Source of the DNA: Streptomyces sp. PT12
Lineage (GTDB): Bacteria > Actinomycetota > Actinomycetes > Streptomycetales > Streptomycetaceae
DNA: 64,000 nucleotides
NCBI RefSeq assembly: GCF_003311645.1
Contig: NZ_QEST01000069.1
Location: 102,771-166,770, forward strand
Reading direction: 5' to 3'
This document shows positions 24,495 through 33,427 of the stretch, one piece after another. A program made the position numbers and the translations under genes. Within the stretch, counting starts at the first letter, position 1, and each line of letters opens with the position of its first letter. A model generated the notes under the pieces. It did not search any database. It saw only the letters and a program-made list of their open reading frames with translations, and was not told where the DNA came from.

Positions 24495-25796
24495 TCAGGG
24501 CACACCCGGCTCGTCCAGCTGCTCGACGACCCCGAGGGGAGCGCCGTTGTCCCCGCGGCCGCCGCCGTCGCCGCCGCCGCCGGAGAGCAGCAGCCAGCCG
24601 CCCACCGCGCCCGCGGCGAGCAGCGCCGCCGCGGTGACCGCGAGGCGGCGCCTGCGGCGGGCCGCGGCGCCGTGCCGGGCCGAGCCCGCGCGGGGCGCGC
24701 CCGCGGGGCGGATGACGCGGGCGGTGCCATGGGCCCCACCGGCCAGCTCCTCGGCGTCGGGGACCCGCATCCTGGTGTGCGTGGCCCGCTCCGAGTCGGG
24801 GGCCGCGCCGCGCACCAGCGGAACGGCCACGCGCTCGGGGCCCTGGGGCTCGTCCGCGGCTCCGGCCGCGTGCGCGGCGGCGGGGGCGGGCTCGGCCTCG
24901 GCGGCGGCCTCGGCCAGCGGGTCGCCGATGTCGAGGGGCGGCAGCCCGGCGACGGCGGGCAGCAGCTCGCGGAGCCGGGAGGCCAGCTCGGCGGCGCGCA
25001 GCCGGGAGGCGGGCGCCTTGGCGAGGCACTGCTGGATGAGCTCCCACAGCTCGGCGGGGATGCCGGGCAGCTCGGCGGCGGTCTCGGTCACCTGGCGGCG
25101 CAGCACGGCGCCCGGGTGGCCGCCGCCGAAGGGCGTGAACCCGGCGAGCAGCTCGTACAGCACGGTGACCAGCGCGTAGATGTCCACGGCGGCGCGCGGG
25201 GGCAGGCCCTCGACGATCTCGGGGGCCATGTAGTCGGGGGTGCCGACGACGCCGCCCTTGCCGCCGTGCCGGGGCTCGTCGATGAGCTTGGCCACCCCGA
25301 AGTCGGTGAGGAGCGCGGTGAATCGGCCGCCCTCCCTGACCCCCTCGCCGCCGCTTCCCTCGACGGGGTCGAGCAGGATGTTCTCGGGCTTGACGTCGCG
25401 GTGGACGATGCCCGCGGCGTGCGCGACGGCCAGCGCGCCCGCCACCTCGGCGGTGAGCGCGACGGCGTCGCGGGGGGCGAGGCGGCGCTCGCGGTCGAGG
25501 TGGGCGCGCAGGTCGGGGCCCCTGACCAGGTCCATCACCAGGGCGATGTCGCGGCCCTCGGGCCCCTCGGAGACAAGGAGGTCGTGAACGCCGACGATGT
25601 GCGGGTGCTCGAGGCCGAGGAGGGCGTGCCGCTCGTGGGCGAAGCGCTCGGCGAGGTCGGGGTCGGCCGCGAGGTCCTCGCGGAGCACCTTGATGGCGAC
25701 GGGCCCCTCGGGCCCCTCCCCGAGCCACACCGTCCCTGCGCCGCCGCGGCCGAGGACGCGGTGAGTGGTGTACTGGCCACCGATGTTCCGTGCCAT
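24495..25796 (-). CDS. Membrane-anchored eukaryotic-type Ser/Thr protein kinase
   Basis: 433 residues. The kinase domain (about 8-280) is complete: glycine loop [16 protein letters not shown] lysine, [11 protein letters not shown] catalytic loop near 131, DFGVAK metal-binding triad, and [10 protein letters not shown] disordered Ala/Pro/Arg-rich linker follows, then one transmembrane helix ([20 protein letters not shown], about 384-404) and a short Gly/Asp-rich outside tail. There are no PASTA repeats, so it is not the PknB-type cell-wall sensor. It lies 24 bases upstream of prfB on the same strand. Substrates unknown; the FHA protein at 28087 is a candidate reader of its phosphorylation. Confidence 0.94.
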   Translation of the reverse strand: MARNIGGQYTTHRVLGRGGAGTVWLGEGPEGPVAIKVLREDLAADPDLAERFAHERHALLGLEHPHIVGVHDLLVSEGPEGRDIALVMDLVRGPDLRAHLDRERRLAPRDAVALTAEVAGALAVAHAAGIVHRDVKPENILLDPVEGSGGEGVREGGRFTALLTDFGVAKLIDEPRHGGKGGVVGTPDYMAPEIVEGLPPRAAVDIYALVTVLYELLAGFTPFGGGHPGAVLRRQVTETAAELPGIPAELWELIQQCLAKAPASRLRAAELASRLRELLPAVAGLPPLDIGDPLAEAAAEAEPAPAAAHAAGAADEPQGPERVAVPLVRGAAPDSERATHTRMRVPDAEELAGGAHGTARVIRPAGAPRAGSARHGAAARRRRRLAVTAAALLAAGAVGGWLLLSGGGGDGGGRGDNGAPLGVVEQLDEPGVP

Positions 25797-25908
25797 GGCG
25801 TGAGGCTACGACGCCGCTCTGACAGCGGGAGGACGCCCCGCCCGTTGTGCCCGGTTTTAGTGGGGTGCTCCGGCGAAATTCAACCCTCGGAAGTCGATAA
25901 ATCTCCCG

Positions 25909-25973
25909 GCCGATCTCCCGGGCCGATCTCCCGGGCCGATCTCCCGGGTCAATGTCCGGGGTCAATGTCCGGG
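25909..25973. repeat. 13-bp tandem repeat, five copies, after the second kinase gene
   Basis: Three copies of GCCGATCTCCCGG and then two of GTCAATGTCCGGG in perfect 13-base register, ending one base before the stop codon of the second kinase; a partial sixth unit includes that stop. It lies between the two kinase genes. It could be slipped-strand growth, a regulator array or a 3' RNA element. Confidence 0.88.
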
Positions 25974-25974
25974 G

Positions 25975-27678
25975 TCATTGGTTATTCGAGATGCTGTCCT
26001 CGATCTCCTGGCGCTGCTGATCGGCTTCCTCGATCAGACCCATCCATGCGCGAACGTCGTCGAACCAGTCCGTGGTCGCGTCCCAGAAACTCCTGCCATC
26101 CGCAATCCAGTCCTGGAGCGGTGTGAAGTTCCACACGAGAAAGCCGATGACCACGAGGATCAGCACCATGAACAGGCAGCCCTTGAGGCAGCCAAGTCCC
26201 GGGATGCGCATGGGGTTCGCGCTGCGTGACCGGGCGCGCGGCTCGCGGTCCCGGCGCGGGGGCTCGGCGTCGCGCCTGCGGGGCTGGGGCTCCTGGTAGG
26301 GCGGCGGCACCGGGCGCTGGTACTGCGGGGGCGGGTAGGGCGCCTGGGGCTGCTGGTACTGCGGGGGGAAGCCGTAGCTCTGCTGCTGGGGCTGGCGCGG
26401 CTGCGGCGGGGGGACGGGGCGGCGCTGCGGGCGGCGCTGCGGCTGGCGCTGGGGCGCGCGGTGGAGCGGGTCCTCGCCCGGGGCGATCGGCGGCTGGACG
26501 CGGGTGGGTTCGTTCCGGTCGCGGGCCGCGCGCATCTGGTCCTGCCAGGGGTGCGGGCCCTCGGGCTCGGGCGGGCCTCCCGCGGGCATGGCGCGGGTGG
26601 TGTCGGCTCCGTCGTCCCCGCCGCGGCCCGGCTGCGGCAGGACGCTGGTCGCGGCGAACGGGTCGGGGGCCGCGGAGCCGCCCGGCATCGCGCGGGTGGG
26701 CTCGGCCGACCCCGCGGGCGTGATGCCGGTGCCGACGACGCGGACCGGCGCGGGGTCGGGGGTCAGCAGCGCGGTGACGCCGAGGGCGGCGGTGCGCTGC
26801 TCGGGGGTGGCGTGGTCGGTCAGCCCGGCGGCGACGGTGCGCAGGGCGCGGGCGAGGCTGGCGGCGGCGGGGCGCTCGTCGGCGTTCTTGCGCAGGCAGC
26901 AGTCGATGACGGTCCACAGCGGGCCAGGCACGCCCTCGGGCTGCCTGGGCTCCTCGGTGATGTGCCGCTGGAGGACCTGGAGAGTGCTGCTGCCGCTGAA
27001 CGGCGGGTGGCCGACGACCAGCTCGTACAGCAGGATGCCCGCGGCGTAGACGTCGACGGCGGAGGTCTGGGGGCGGCCCTCGGCGGACTCGGGCGCGACG
27101 TACGAGGGCGTGCCCACGAACTCGTGGGCACGCGTGACGCCAGGGGAGTCGGCCAGGCGCGCGATGCCGAAGTCGGTGAGCATCGGGCGCAGCGGCCCGT
27201 CCTCGTCGTTCGCCCCGGCCAGCAGGACGTTGGCGGGCTTGAGGTCGCGGTGGACGACGCCCTTGGCGTGCGCGGCGGCGAGCGCGTCGGCGATCTGCGC
27301 GGTCAGCAGGGCGGCGGCGACGGGGCTGAGGGTGCCCCGCTCGTAGAGGTAGCGGTGCAGGTCGGGGCCGTCGATCAGGTCCATGACCAGGGCGATCAGC
27401 TCGCCCTCGACGACCAGGTCGCGGGTGCGCACGATGTTGTCGTGGGAGTCGCTGGCGAGGCGCAGCAGGACGGAGCGCTCGCGCAGGAAGCGCATCACGA
27501 CGTCGGGGTCGTGGGCCAGCTCCTCCTTCAGCACCTTGACGGCCAGGGGCTCGCCCGGCTGCCCGGTGACCGCCGCGTCGTCCCCCGCGGCCTCGCGCTG
27601 CCGCCCCCGCCAGACGGTGCCGGTCGCGCCGCGCCCGATCGGCTCCTCAAGCAGATACTTGCTGCCTACCGGCCGCAC
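25975..27678 (-). CDS. Ser/Thr protein kinase with Pro/Gln/Arg-rich linker and membrane anchor
   Basis: 567 residues. Kinase motifs: IGRGATGTVWRG, LAVKVLKEELA, HRDLKPANVLL near 142, DFGIAR, GTPSYVAPE. The linker (about 300-500) contains repeated TRAMP(G/A)G blocks, likely phospho-threonine docking sites, and then a strikingly Pro/Gln/Tyr-rich tract (PPQYQQPQAPYPPPQYQRP) and basic patches. A single membrane helix near 499-520 (LFMVLILVVIGFLVWNF) precedes an acidic, aromatic outside tail. The start is GTG at 27678, with GGGAG seven bases upstream; the frame runs on for about 1,160 more codons only because it is antisense to the FHA gene. Divergent from the FHA/FtsK-like gene, so the two probably function together. 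Confidence 0.92.
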   Translation of the reverse strand: MRPVGSKYLLEEPIGRGATGTVWRGRQREAAGDDAAVTGQPGEPLAVKVLKEELAHDPDVVMRFLRERSVLLRLASDSHDNIVRTRDLVVEGELIALVMDLIDGPDLHRYLYERGTLSPVAAALLTAQIADALAAAHAKGVVHRDLKPANVLLAGANDEDGPLRPMLTDFGIARLADSPGVTRAHEFVGTPSYVAPESAEGRPQTSAVDVYAAGILLYELVVGHPPFSGSSTLQVLQRHITEEPRQPEGVPGPLWTVIDCCLRKNADERPAAASLARALRTVAAGLTDHATPEQRTAALGVTALLTPDPAPVRVVGTGITPAGSAEPTRAMPGGSAAPDPFAATSVLPQPGRGGDDGADTTRAMPAGGPPEPEGPHPWQDQMRAARDRNEPTRVQPPIAPGEDPLHRAPQRQPQRRPQRRPVPPPQPRQPQQQSYGFPPQYQQPQAPYPPPQYQRPVPPPYQEPQPRRRDAEPPRRDREPRARSRSANPMRIPGLGCLKGCLFMVLILVVIGFLVWNFTPLQDWIADGRSFWDATTDWFDDVRAWMGLIEEADQQRQEIEDSISNNQ

Positions 27679-28086
27679 GTGTGCTCCCTGATGCTTCGCT
27701 TGTGGTCTGGATGCTTCGCTGGTGGTACGAGACCCGAGCCACCTACTGTAGTGGCGCCGCCGCGGTGGGCGGGCGGCCATGTGTTCGGGGGCGGTCCCGT
27801 GGCCTCGACGGGGTTCACGCCCGGGGGGACGCTCGCGCGGCGGCGCGCGGTTGCGGGCGGGGAACGCGGCGTTCCGGCCGGGGAGCAGTCCAGAGGCGGC
27901 CGAGATGGCGATCGGAAACGGCCAGAAGCGGTCAATCAAGATCATCGAGGGCCGGGGGCGGAGCGAGCTGTCAGCGGCGGGTGCGAGGATGTTTTCAGCA
28001 TCACCATCCGATGCGACGACTCGTGTGGTCGGGCTCGCGCGGTCGGGGGTGCGGCGGGCGGATGGGCGAGGTGACCGGGAGGGCCG
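27679..28086. promoter_or_regulatory. Divergent intergenic region between kinase and FHA/FtsK-like genes, with 20-bp direct repeat
   Basis: 408 bases with no credible gene. Directly upstream of the kinase start lie two 20-base units sharing ATGCTTCGCT and GTGGT (27691-27710 and 27711-27730), in helical register, a good candidate operator or leader element. On the kinase strand CTACAGTAGG about 60 bases upstream could hold a -10. The remainder is GC-rich with short inverted repeats (for example GGAACGCGGCGTTCC). Confidence 0.55.
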
Positions 28087-30543
28087 ATGCCGATTCAGAT
28101 CAGGTTGACCGTTCTCGGACACGGTGGCGCCGAAGGCGGCACCGACGTCCAGGTCACCGCCCCCGAGGACACCCCGCTCGACGCGGTGCTCGCCACCCTG
28201 GCCACGACCGTGGCGCCGGGGGCGAGCGTGCCGGCCGTGGTGTTCTGCGAGGACGTGCGGCTCGACCCCCGGCGCACGGCGCTCGGCCGCCCACCCCTCG
28301 TGGACGGCGCGGTGCTGGCGTTCCACCGGCCGCTCGACGCCGCTCCCTTGCCCGAGCAGGTGCCCGCGACGGTCCTGGTGGTCGCGGGGCCCGACGCGGG
28401 CGGCGTCCACCTGCTGCGCGGCGGGGAGGCGCGGGTCGGCAGGTCGGCCGAGGCCGATGTGCCGCTCGACGACCCCGACGTCTCGCGGATGCACTGCGCG
28501 ATAGCGCTCCACCCCGACGGGTCCGTGACCGTGACCGACCTCGGCTCGACCAACGGCACGCTGCTCGACGGCGCGCCCGTGCGCCGCGGCCCGGTGCCCG
28601 TGCGGTCGGGGGCGCTGCTGCGCATCGGCGAGTCCGTGCTGCGGGTGGTCGCCAGGCGGGCCGTTCCGCCGCCCGTGCCCGCGCCGCCCCAGGTGCCCGC
28701 GCAGCGCGGGAGCGGGCGGCGCGGGCTGGCCGAGTGGGCGCGCGAGCGGCTCGGGGGCGTGGCGCCCGAGGCCGCCGGGCCCGTGCGGCCAGCTCCGGGC
28801 GGCGCGGTGCGCCGCGGCGATGCGGCCGAGGCCAGGTGGCCTGACCTGGCCTCGGTGCTGCTGATGGCGCTCGACCGCGGGCCCCGGCTGTGGGAGCGCG
28901 GCGCGGCCCACCCCGACGCGTTCACCGTCAGGCTCGGCGCGGCCCAGCAGGCGCCCGGCGTGCTGCCGCCCGTCACGGTATCCGTGCCCGACGCGGGCTC
29001 GCTCGGCCTGGTCGGGCCGCGGGGGCGGCTCGCGGGGGTGGCCAGGGCGGTGCTTGCGCAGCTTGCCGCCTCGCACCCGCCGGGCGCGCTCGAGCTGGTG
29101 GCGCTGGCCCCCGGGCGGGCCGACGCGTGGTCGTGGCTCGGCTGGCTGCCGCATGTGCGGCCCGAGCGCGGCCAGGACTGCTCCCTGCTGCTCGGCTTCG
29201 ACGCGCGGCAGGTGGCGGCCAGGCTGCGGGAGTTGACGCGGCGGCTCGGCGGGCCCGGGGACGGGCGGCGCACGGTCGTGCTGGTCGACGGCGATCCGGG
29301 CGGCGCTGACACCAGGGCGGCCCTCGACCGGCTCGCGGCCGACGGGCCCGCGGCGGGCATCCACCTGCTCGTCCTTGCCGAGGCGCCATCGGCCACGGCG
29401 TCGTCGCCGCTCGCCGAGACCCTCGCCGCCGCGTCGGCCGCCGTTCCCGCGCTGCGGGACTGCGGGACGGTCGGGGTGCTGACGGGGCCCGTGGCCACGG
29501 CGCTGCGGCTGGTCGGGGCGGGGGGCGTGCCGGGGCCCACGGCGGGCGCGGACGCGGTGTCCCCGGCGTGGGCCGAGCGGTTCGCGCGGGCGCTCGCTCC
29601 CGTGCGCGAGAACGCCGCCACTCCCCCGCCGCCCTCGGCGGCCGCGCTGCCCGAGAGCTGTCGCCTGCTCGACGTGCTGGAGCTGGCCCGGGTCACCCCG
29701 GGGGCGCTGCGCGAGCGCTGGGCGCGGCGTTCGGGGCTGCCGCTCGTACTCGGCGCGGGGGCCGAAGGGCCGCTCGCGCTCGACCTGGCGGAGGCGCCAG
29801 GACCGGTGGCGGTCGAGGGCGAGCCCGGCTCGGGGCGCACGGAGCTGCTGAGCGCGCTCGCCGCGTCGCTGGCCACGGGCGCGGGCCCGGGGGACCTGTC
29901 GCTGCTGCTGGTCGAGGGCGCGGGCGAGGGGCTGCGGCCCTGCGCGGAGCTGCCGCATGTCACCTCCTATGTGGGGGCGACGGATCCGGTGCGGATGCGG
30001 GCGTTCACCCAGGCGTTGCGCGACGAGCTGAAGCGGCGGGCCGCGGTCGCCGCCGAGGGCGGCCCTGGCGGGGGCGTCGCGGCGCTGCCGTGGCTCGCGG
30101 TCCTGGTGGACGACTTCGACGCGCTGACCTCGCCGCCGCTCGGGGCGCCCGGGCGGCCCGCCGCGGGGTCGGTGGTGCGGGCGCTCGACGCGGTGGTCCA
30201 GGACGGGCACACGCTGCGGGTGCGGCTGATCGTCGCGGGGGCCCTGCCGGGCGCGGCGATACGCCTGGCGCTGACCGGCAGGCCGGTGGGCCGCGCCGAG
30301 CTGCGGCGGCCCTCGGCCCCGGCCGTCCCGTTCCAGGCGGGCCGGGTCACCGCGCGCATCCCGCGCACGTCGACGCTGCGGCCCACCGTGACGCGGCTCG
30401 ACTGGGCCAGGGCCGGGGATCCGCCCGCCCGGCGCCCGGTCCGCGAGCTGGGGAACGGGCCCACCGATGTCGCCCTGCTGGCCAGCGCCGCCGCCCGCGC
30501 GGCGCGCGGCGAGCGCGCCGCCACCCCCGCCACCCTGGTCTGA
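28087..30543 (+). CDS. FHA-domain protein with EccC/FtsK-like ATPase folds
   Basis: 818 residues. The N-terminal about 85 residues resemble a ubiquitin-like YukD fold. An FHA domain follows near 100-185 (EARVGRSAEADVPLDDPDVSRMHC; DLGSTNGTLLDG), which binds phosphothreonine. Two FtsK/EccC-type domains come next. The first is degenerate (GLVGPRGRLAGVARAVLAQLA; WSWLGWLPHVRPE). The second has GEPGSGRTELLSAL near 577, with Arg in place of the Walker Lys, and a Walker B-like LAVLVDDFDAL near 671. The layout resembles the type VII secretion ATPase EssC/EccC, but no transmembrane helices are present and the ATPase sites are altered. GGGAGG-like bases precede ATG 28087. Divergent from a Ser/Thr kinase, so it may read kinase output. 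No ESX partner genes are in the window. Confidence 0.85.
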   Translation: MPIQIRLTVLGHGGAEGGTDVQVTAPEDTPLDAVLATLATTVAPGASVPAVVFCEDVRLDPRRTALGRPPLVDGAVLAFHRPLDAAPLPEQVPATVLVVAGPDAGGVHLLRGGEARVGRSAEADVPLDDPDVSRMHCAIALHPDGSVTVTDLGSTNGTLLDGAPVRRGPVPVRSGALLRIGESVLRVVARRAVPPPVPAPPQVPAQRGSGRRGLAEWARERLGGVAPEAAGPVRPAPGGAVRRGDAAEARWPDLASVLLMALDRGPRLWERGAAHPDAFTVRLGAAQQAPGVLPPVTVSVPDAGSLGLVGPRGRLAGVARAVLAQLAASHPPGALELVALAPGRADAWSWLGWLPHVRPERGQDCSLLLGFDARQVAARLRELTRRLGGPGDGRRTVVLVDGDPGGADTRAALDRLAADGPAAGIHLLVLAEAPSATASSPLAETLAAASAAVPALRDCGTVGVLTGPVATALRLVGAGGVPGPTAGADAVSPAWAERFARALAPVRENAATPPPPSAAALPESCRLLDVLELARVTPGALRERWARRSGLPLVLGAGAEGPLALDLAEAPGPVAVEGEPGSGRTELLSALAASLATGAGPGDLSLLLVEGAGEGLRPCAELPHVTSYVGATDPVRMRAFTQALRDELKRRAAVAAEGGPGGGVAALPWLAVLVDDFDALTSPPLGAPGRPAAGSVVRALDAVVQDGHTLRVRLIVAGALPGAAIRLALTGRPVGRAELRRPSAPAVPFQAGRVTARIPRTSTLRPTVTRLDWARAGDPPARRPVRELGNGPTDVALLASAAARAARGERAATPATLV

Positions 30544-30591
30544 CAGGTCCGGTGAAGAACGCACCCTGGCGGTAACATCACGATCACAAAG

Positions 30592-30608
30592 GGCACTTGA
30601 CATGTGCC
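30592..30608. promoter_or_regulatory. Imperfect palindrome upstream of the sugar ABC genes
   Basis: GGCACTTGACATGTGCC matches its own complement at 14 of 17 positions (GGCAC..TG.CA..GTGCC) and contains TTGACA, a good -35. It lies 120 bases upstream of the solute-binding gene and looks like an operator overlapping a promoter. I could not identify a -10 at the usual distance. No LacI-type regulator gene is present in the window. Confidence 0.5.
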
Positions 30609-30727
30609 GGACTCTTGCCCGTTCCTCTGGCAGCGCGTAGGAAAGTCCCCCGTAGGACGTGCGGCGTGGCAGGCCCTGCGCTTGGTAGGGCATCGGCCGC
30701 ACCTGATTCGGGTGAGGGCGGTGCTCA

Positions 30728-32098
30728 ATGCGCGGTTCGGGCCGGGCTTCCCGGCGGAGAGCCACTCGTGCGGCCGCGGCGTTGATCGCCGTGTCCGCGC
30801 TGACGCTGACGGCGTGCGGTGACGACGGCGACGGCGACCGCGACGAGAGAGAGTCCACGATCGAGCTGCCCGATCTCAGCGGCCAGCGGATCGAGGTCTC
30901 CGCCGTCTGGACCGGCGCCGAGCGGGAGAACTTCGAGGCCGTGCTCGACGAGTTCGAGTCGCTCACCGGCGCCACGGTGAGCTTCGTGCCCAGCGGCGAC
31001 AACGTCTCGCAGTTCGTCGGCACGAAGATCGAGGGCGGCTCGCCGCCCGACGTGGTGATGGTGCCGCAGCCGGGCGTGCTGCGGGAGTTCGCCGAGAACG
31101 GCTGGATTGCCCCGGTGAACGACGCGGTGCAACAGCAGCTCGACGCCAACTTCACGCAGGGCTGGCAGGACCTCGGCTCCCACGAGGGCGAGCAGTACGG
31201 CGTCTATGTCAAGGCAGCGAACAAGTCGCTGGTCTGGTACAGCCCCGCGGCGTTCGACTACGCGGGCGTCGAACCGCCCGCGGACTGGGACGACTTCGTC
31301 TCCACCGCGTGGACGCTGTGGGAGTCGGGCACGACGCCGCTCTCCGTGGCGGGCGGCGACGGCTGGACGTTGACGGACTGGTTCGAGAACATCTACCTCT
31401 CCGTGGCCGGTGGCGAGATGTACGACCGGCTCGCCGCCCACGAGATCCCGTGGACCGACCCGAGCGTCACCGAGGCGCTGACGGCCCTCGGCGAGGTCTT
31501 CGGGGAGTCGAGGCTGCTGGCCAACGGCACCGGTGGCTCGCTCCAGACGATCTTCCCCGACTCCGTCACCCAGACGTTCATCGACCTGACCACGCCGCAC
31601 GCCGGGATGGTGTTCGAGGCGGACTTCGTCGGCGCGGTCATCAACGACACCACCGACGCGGTCATCGGCGAGGACGCGCTGGTCTTCCCGTTCCCCTCCG
31701 TGGGCGGCGGGGACGCCCCCGTCGTCAGCGCGGGCGACGCCGCGGTGGCGGTGGCGCCGAGCGGCGAGGCGAGCGAGGCGCAGCAGGCGATGCTGACGTT
31801 CCTCGCGTCGACGGACGCGGCGCGCATCTGGGCCGAGCGGGGCGGCTTCATCTCGCCCAACAAGTCGCTGGAGTTCGAGGCGTACCCCAACGACGTGCAG
31901 CGCGGCATCGCCGAGGCGCTGATCGCGGCGGGCGACGACTTCAGGTTCGACCTGTCCGACCAGACCCCGGCGGCGTTCGGTGGCACGACGGGGCAGGGCA
32001 TGTGGCGAGGGCTCCAGGACTTCCTGGCCGACCCCGACGACATCGAGGGGGCCCAGGCGTACCTGGAGTCCCAGGCCGCCGACGCCTACGGCGACTGA
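30728..32098 (+). CDS. CUT1 sugar ABC transporter, solute-binding lipoprotein
   Basis: 456 residues. Signal peptide with lipobox LTLTAC and Cys30 as the lipidated residue. The mature part is a family 1 extracellular solute-binding protein: VEFESLTGATVSFVPSGDNVSQFVGTKIEGGSPPDVVMVPQPGVL, then a long aromatic-rich sugar-binding cleft (WTLWESG; DWFENIYLS). It binds a sugar (probably an alpha-glucoside or other oligosaccharide) at the outer membrane face and feeds two permease genes downstream. ATG at 30728. First gene of a three-gene operon. Ligand specificity is inferred from the AglE-like type only. Confidence 0.92.
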   Translation: MRGSGRASRRRATRAAAALIAVSALTLTACGDDGDGDRDERESTIELPDLSGQRIEVSAVWTGAERENFEAVLDEFESLTGATVSFVPSGDNVSQFVGTKIEGGSPPDVVMVPQPGVLREFAENGWIAPVNDAVQQQLDANFTQGWQDLGSHEGEQYGVYVKAANKSLVWYSPAAFDYAGVEPPADWDDFVSTAWTLWESGTTPLSVAGGDGWTLTDWFENIYLSVAGGEMYDRLAAHEIPWTDPSVTEALTALGEVFGESRLLANGTGGSLQTIFPDSVTQTFIDLTTPHAGMVFEADFVGAVINDTTDAVIGEDALVFPFPSVGGGDAPVVSAGDAAVAVAPSGEASEAQQAMLTFLASTDAARIWAERGGFISPNKSLEFEAYPNDVQRGIAEALIAAGDDFRFDLSDQTPAAFGGTTGQGMWRGLQDFLADPDDIEGAQAYLESQAADAYGD

Positions 32099-32125
32099 CG
32101 ACCAGACGGACGGAGACAACTTCCC

Positions 32126-33427
32126 ATGGCATCCGGCAAGGTGGCGGTGATCAGGGCACGGCCCTGGGCGGTCGCGTGCTTTCTGCTGCCCGCGCTGCTG
32201 CTGCTCGGCGCGCTGGTCATCTACCCCATCGGGTACTCGGTGTGGCGCAGCTTCTTCGACGCGTCGGGCGACTCGTTCGTCGGCCTCGACAACTTCAAGG
32301 AGCTGTTCACCAACGACGGGATCAGGACGGCCCTCCAGAACAACCTGATCTGGATCGTGGTGGCCCCGACCGTGGCCACGGCGCTCGGTCTGGTCTTCGC
32401 GGTGCTCACCGAGCGCATACGGTGGGCGACGGCGTTCAAGCTGATCATTTTCATGCCGATGGCGATCTCGATGCTGGCCGCGGGCATCATCTTCCGGCTG
32501 GTGTACGAGCAGAACCCCGACCGGGGTGTGGCCAACGCGGTCATGACGACCGTGCACGACACGTTCACGGACGGCTCGTCCTGGCCCGACGCGCAGCCGC
32601 GTCCCGACGGCCCGATCGAGGCGCAGGAGGACGGCTCCTATGTCCTGCTGCCGCCCGCCGAGGCGGGCGGGACGGCGCTGCTGCCGCTGGTCGCGGTCCC
32701 GCAGCCGGAGCTCGAGGACGCCGAGACGGCGGCGGTGCCCGAGCCCGCGGCCGACGCGGTCACGGGCACGGTGTGGATGGACTTCACGCGGGGCGGCGGC
32801 GGCACCCCCGGCGCCATCGACCCCGAGGAGAAGGCGCTGGCCGGGATCGCCGTCGAGGCGGTGGTGGACGGCCGCGTGGTCGCGGAGGCCGAGACGGCGG
32901 ACGACGGGACGTTCTCGCTGCCCGCCGAGGCCGACGGCGCCCAGCTCCGCATGGCGGCCGACAACTTCTCGGCCCCCTACAACGGCGCCGACTGGCTCGG
33001 CCCCTCCCTGATCACCCCGGCGATCATCGGCAGCTATGTGTGGATGTGGGCGGGCTTCGCGATGGTCCTCATCGCGGCGGGCCTGGCCAGCGTGCCACGC
33101 GAGACGCTCGAGGCCGCGCGGGTCGACGGCGCCAACGAGTGGCAGGTCTTCCGCCGCATCACCGTCCCGCTGCTCGCCCCCGTGCTCGCGGTGGTGATGG
33201 TGACGCTGATGATCAACGTGCTGAAGATCTTCGACCTCGTCTATGTCATCGCGCCGACGGCAAGCCAGGACGAGGCGAACGTGCTGGCCCTTCAGCTCTA
33301 TCTGTCGTCCTTCGGCGCCGACTCGAACCAGGGTGTGGGCAGCGCCATCGCGGTGGTCCTGCTCCTGCTGGTGCTGCCGGTGATGTACATCAATCTGCGT
33401 AGGCTGCGACGGGAGAACGCGCGGTGA
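32126..33427 (+). CDS. Sugar ABC permease with large extracytoplasmic insert
   Basis: 433 residues, about 130 longer than usual MalF-type permeases. Three hydrophobic segments (LLPALLLLGALVIYPIGYSV; VVAPTVATALGLVFAVL; FMPMAISMLAAGIIFRLVY) are followed at about 142-290 by a hydrophilic, acidic, Ala/Pro-rich insert containing a carboxypeptidase-regulatory/Ig-like pattern (AGIAVEAVVDGRVVAEAETADDGTFSLPAEA). Then come the remaining helices and the EAA loop (LEAARVDGANEWQVFRRITVPLLAPV), which docks the ATPase. The insert is where MalF has its P2 loop, which contacts the binding protein. ATG at 32126, GGAG 10 bases upstream. Its stop overlaps the next gene as GTGA. Confidence 0.9.
   Translation: MASGKVAVIRARPWAVACFLLPALLLLGALVIYPIGYSVWRSFFDASGDSFVGLDNFKELFTNDGIRTALQNNLIWIVVAPTVATALGLVFAVLTERIRWATAFKLIIFMPMAISMLAAGIIFRLVYEQNPDRGVANAVMTTVHDTFTDGSSWPDAQPRPDGPIEAQEDGSYVLLPPAEAGGTALLPLVAVPQPELEDAETAAVPEPAADAVTGTVWMDFTRGGGGTPGAIDPEEKALAGIAVEAVVDGRVVAEAETADDGTFSLPAEADGAQLRMAADNFSAPYNGADWLGPSLITPAIIGSYVWMWAGFAMVLIAAGLASVPRETLEAARVDGANEWQVFRRITVPLLAPVLAVVMVTLMINVLKIFDLVYVIAPTASQDEANVLALQLYLSSFGADSNQGVGSAIAVVLLLLVLPVMYINLRRLRRENAR

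Noticed and set aside
28087-30543. Type VII secretion locus
   Set aside because: Only one EccC-like protein is present, without membrane helices, WXG100 proteins, EccB/D/E or mycosin genes.
27679-31155. Upstream 1,159-codon extension of the second kinase
   Set aside because: It is antisense to the FHA/FtsK-like gene; the kinase's own ribosome site and family start fix GTG 27678.
32540-33000. Frameshift or foreign insertion in the sugar permease
   Set aside because: The frame is continuous, codon use matches the flanks, and the insert lies at the natural MalF P2 position.
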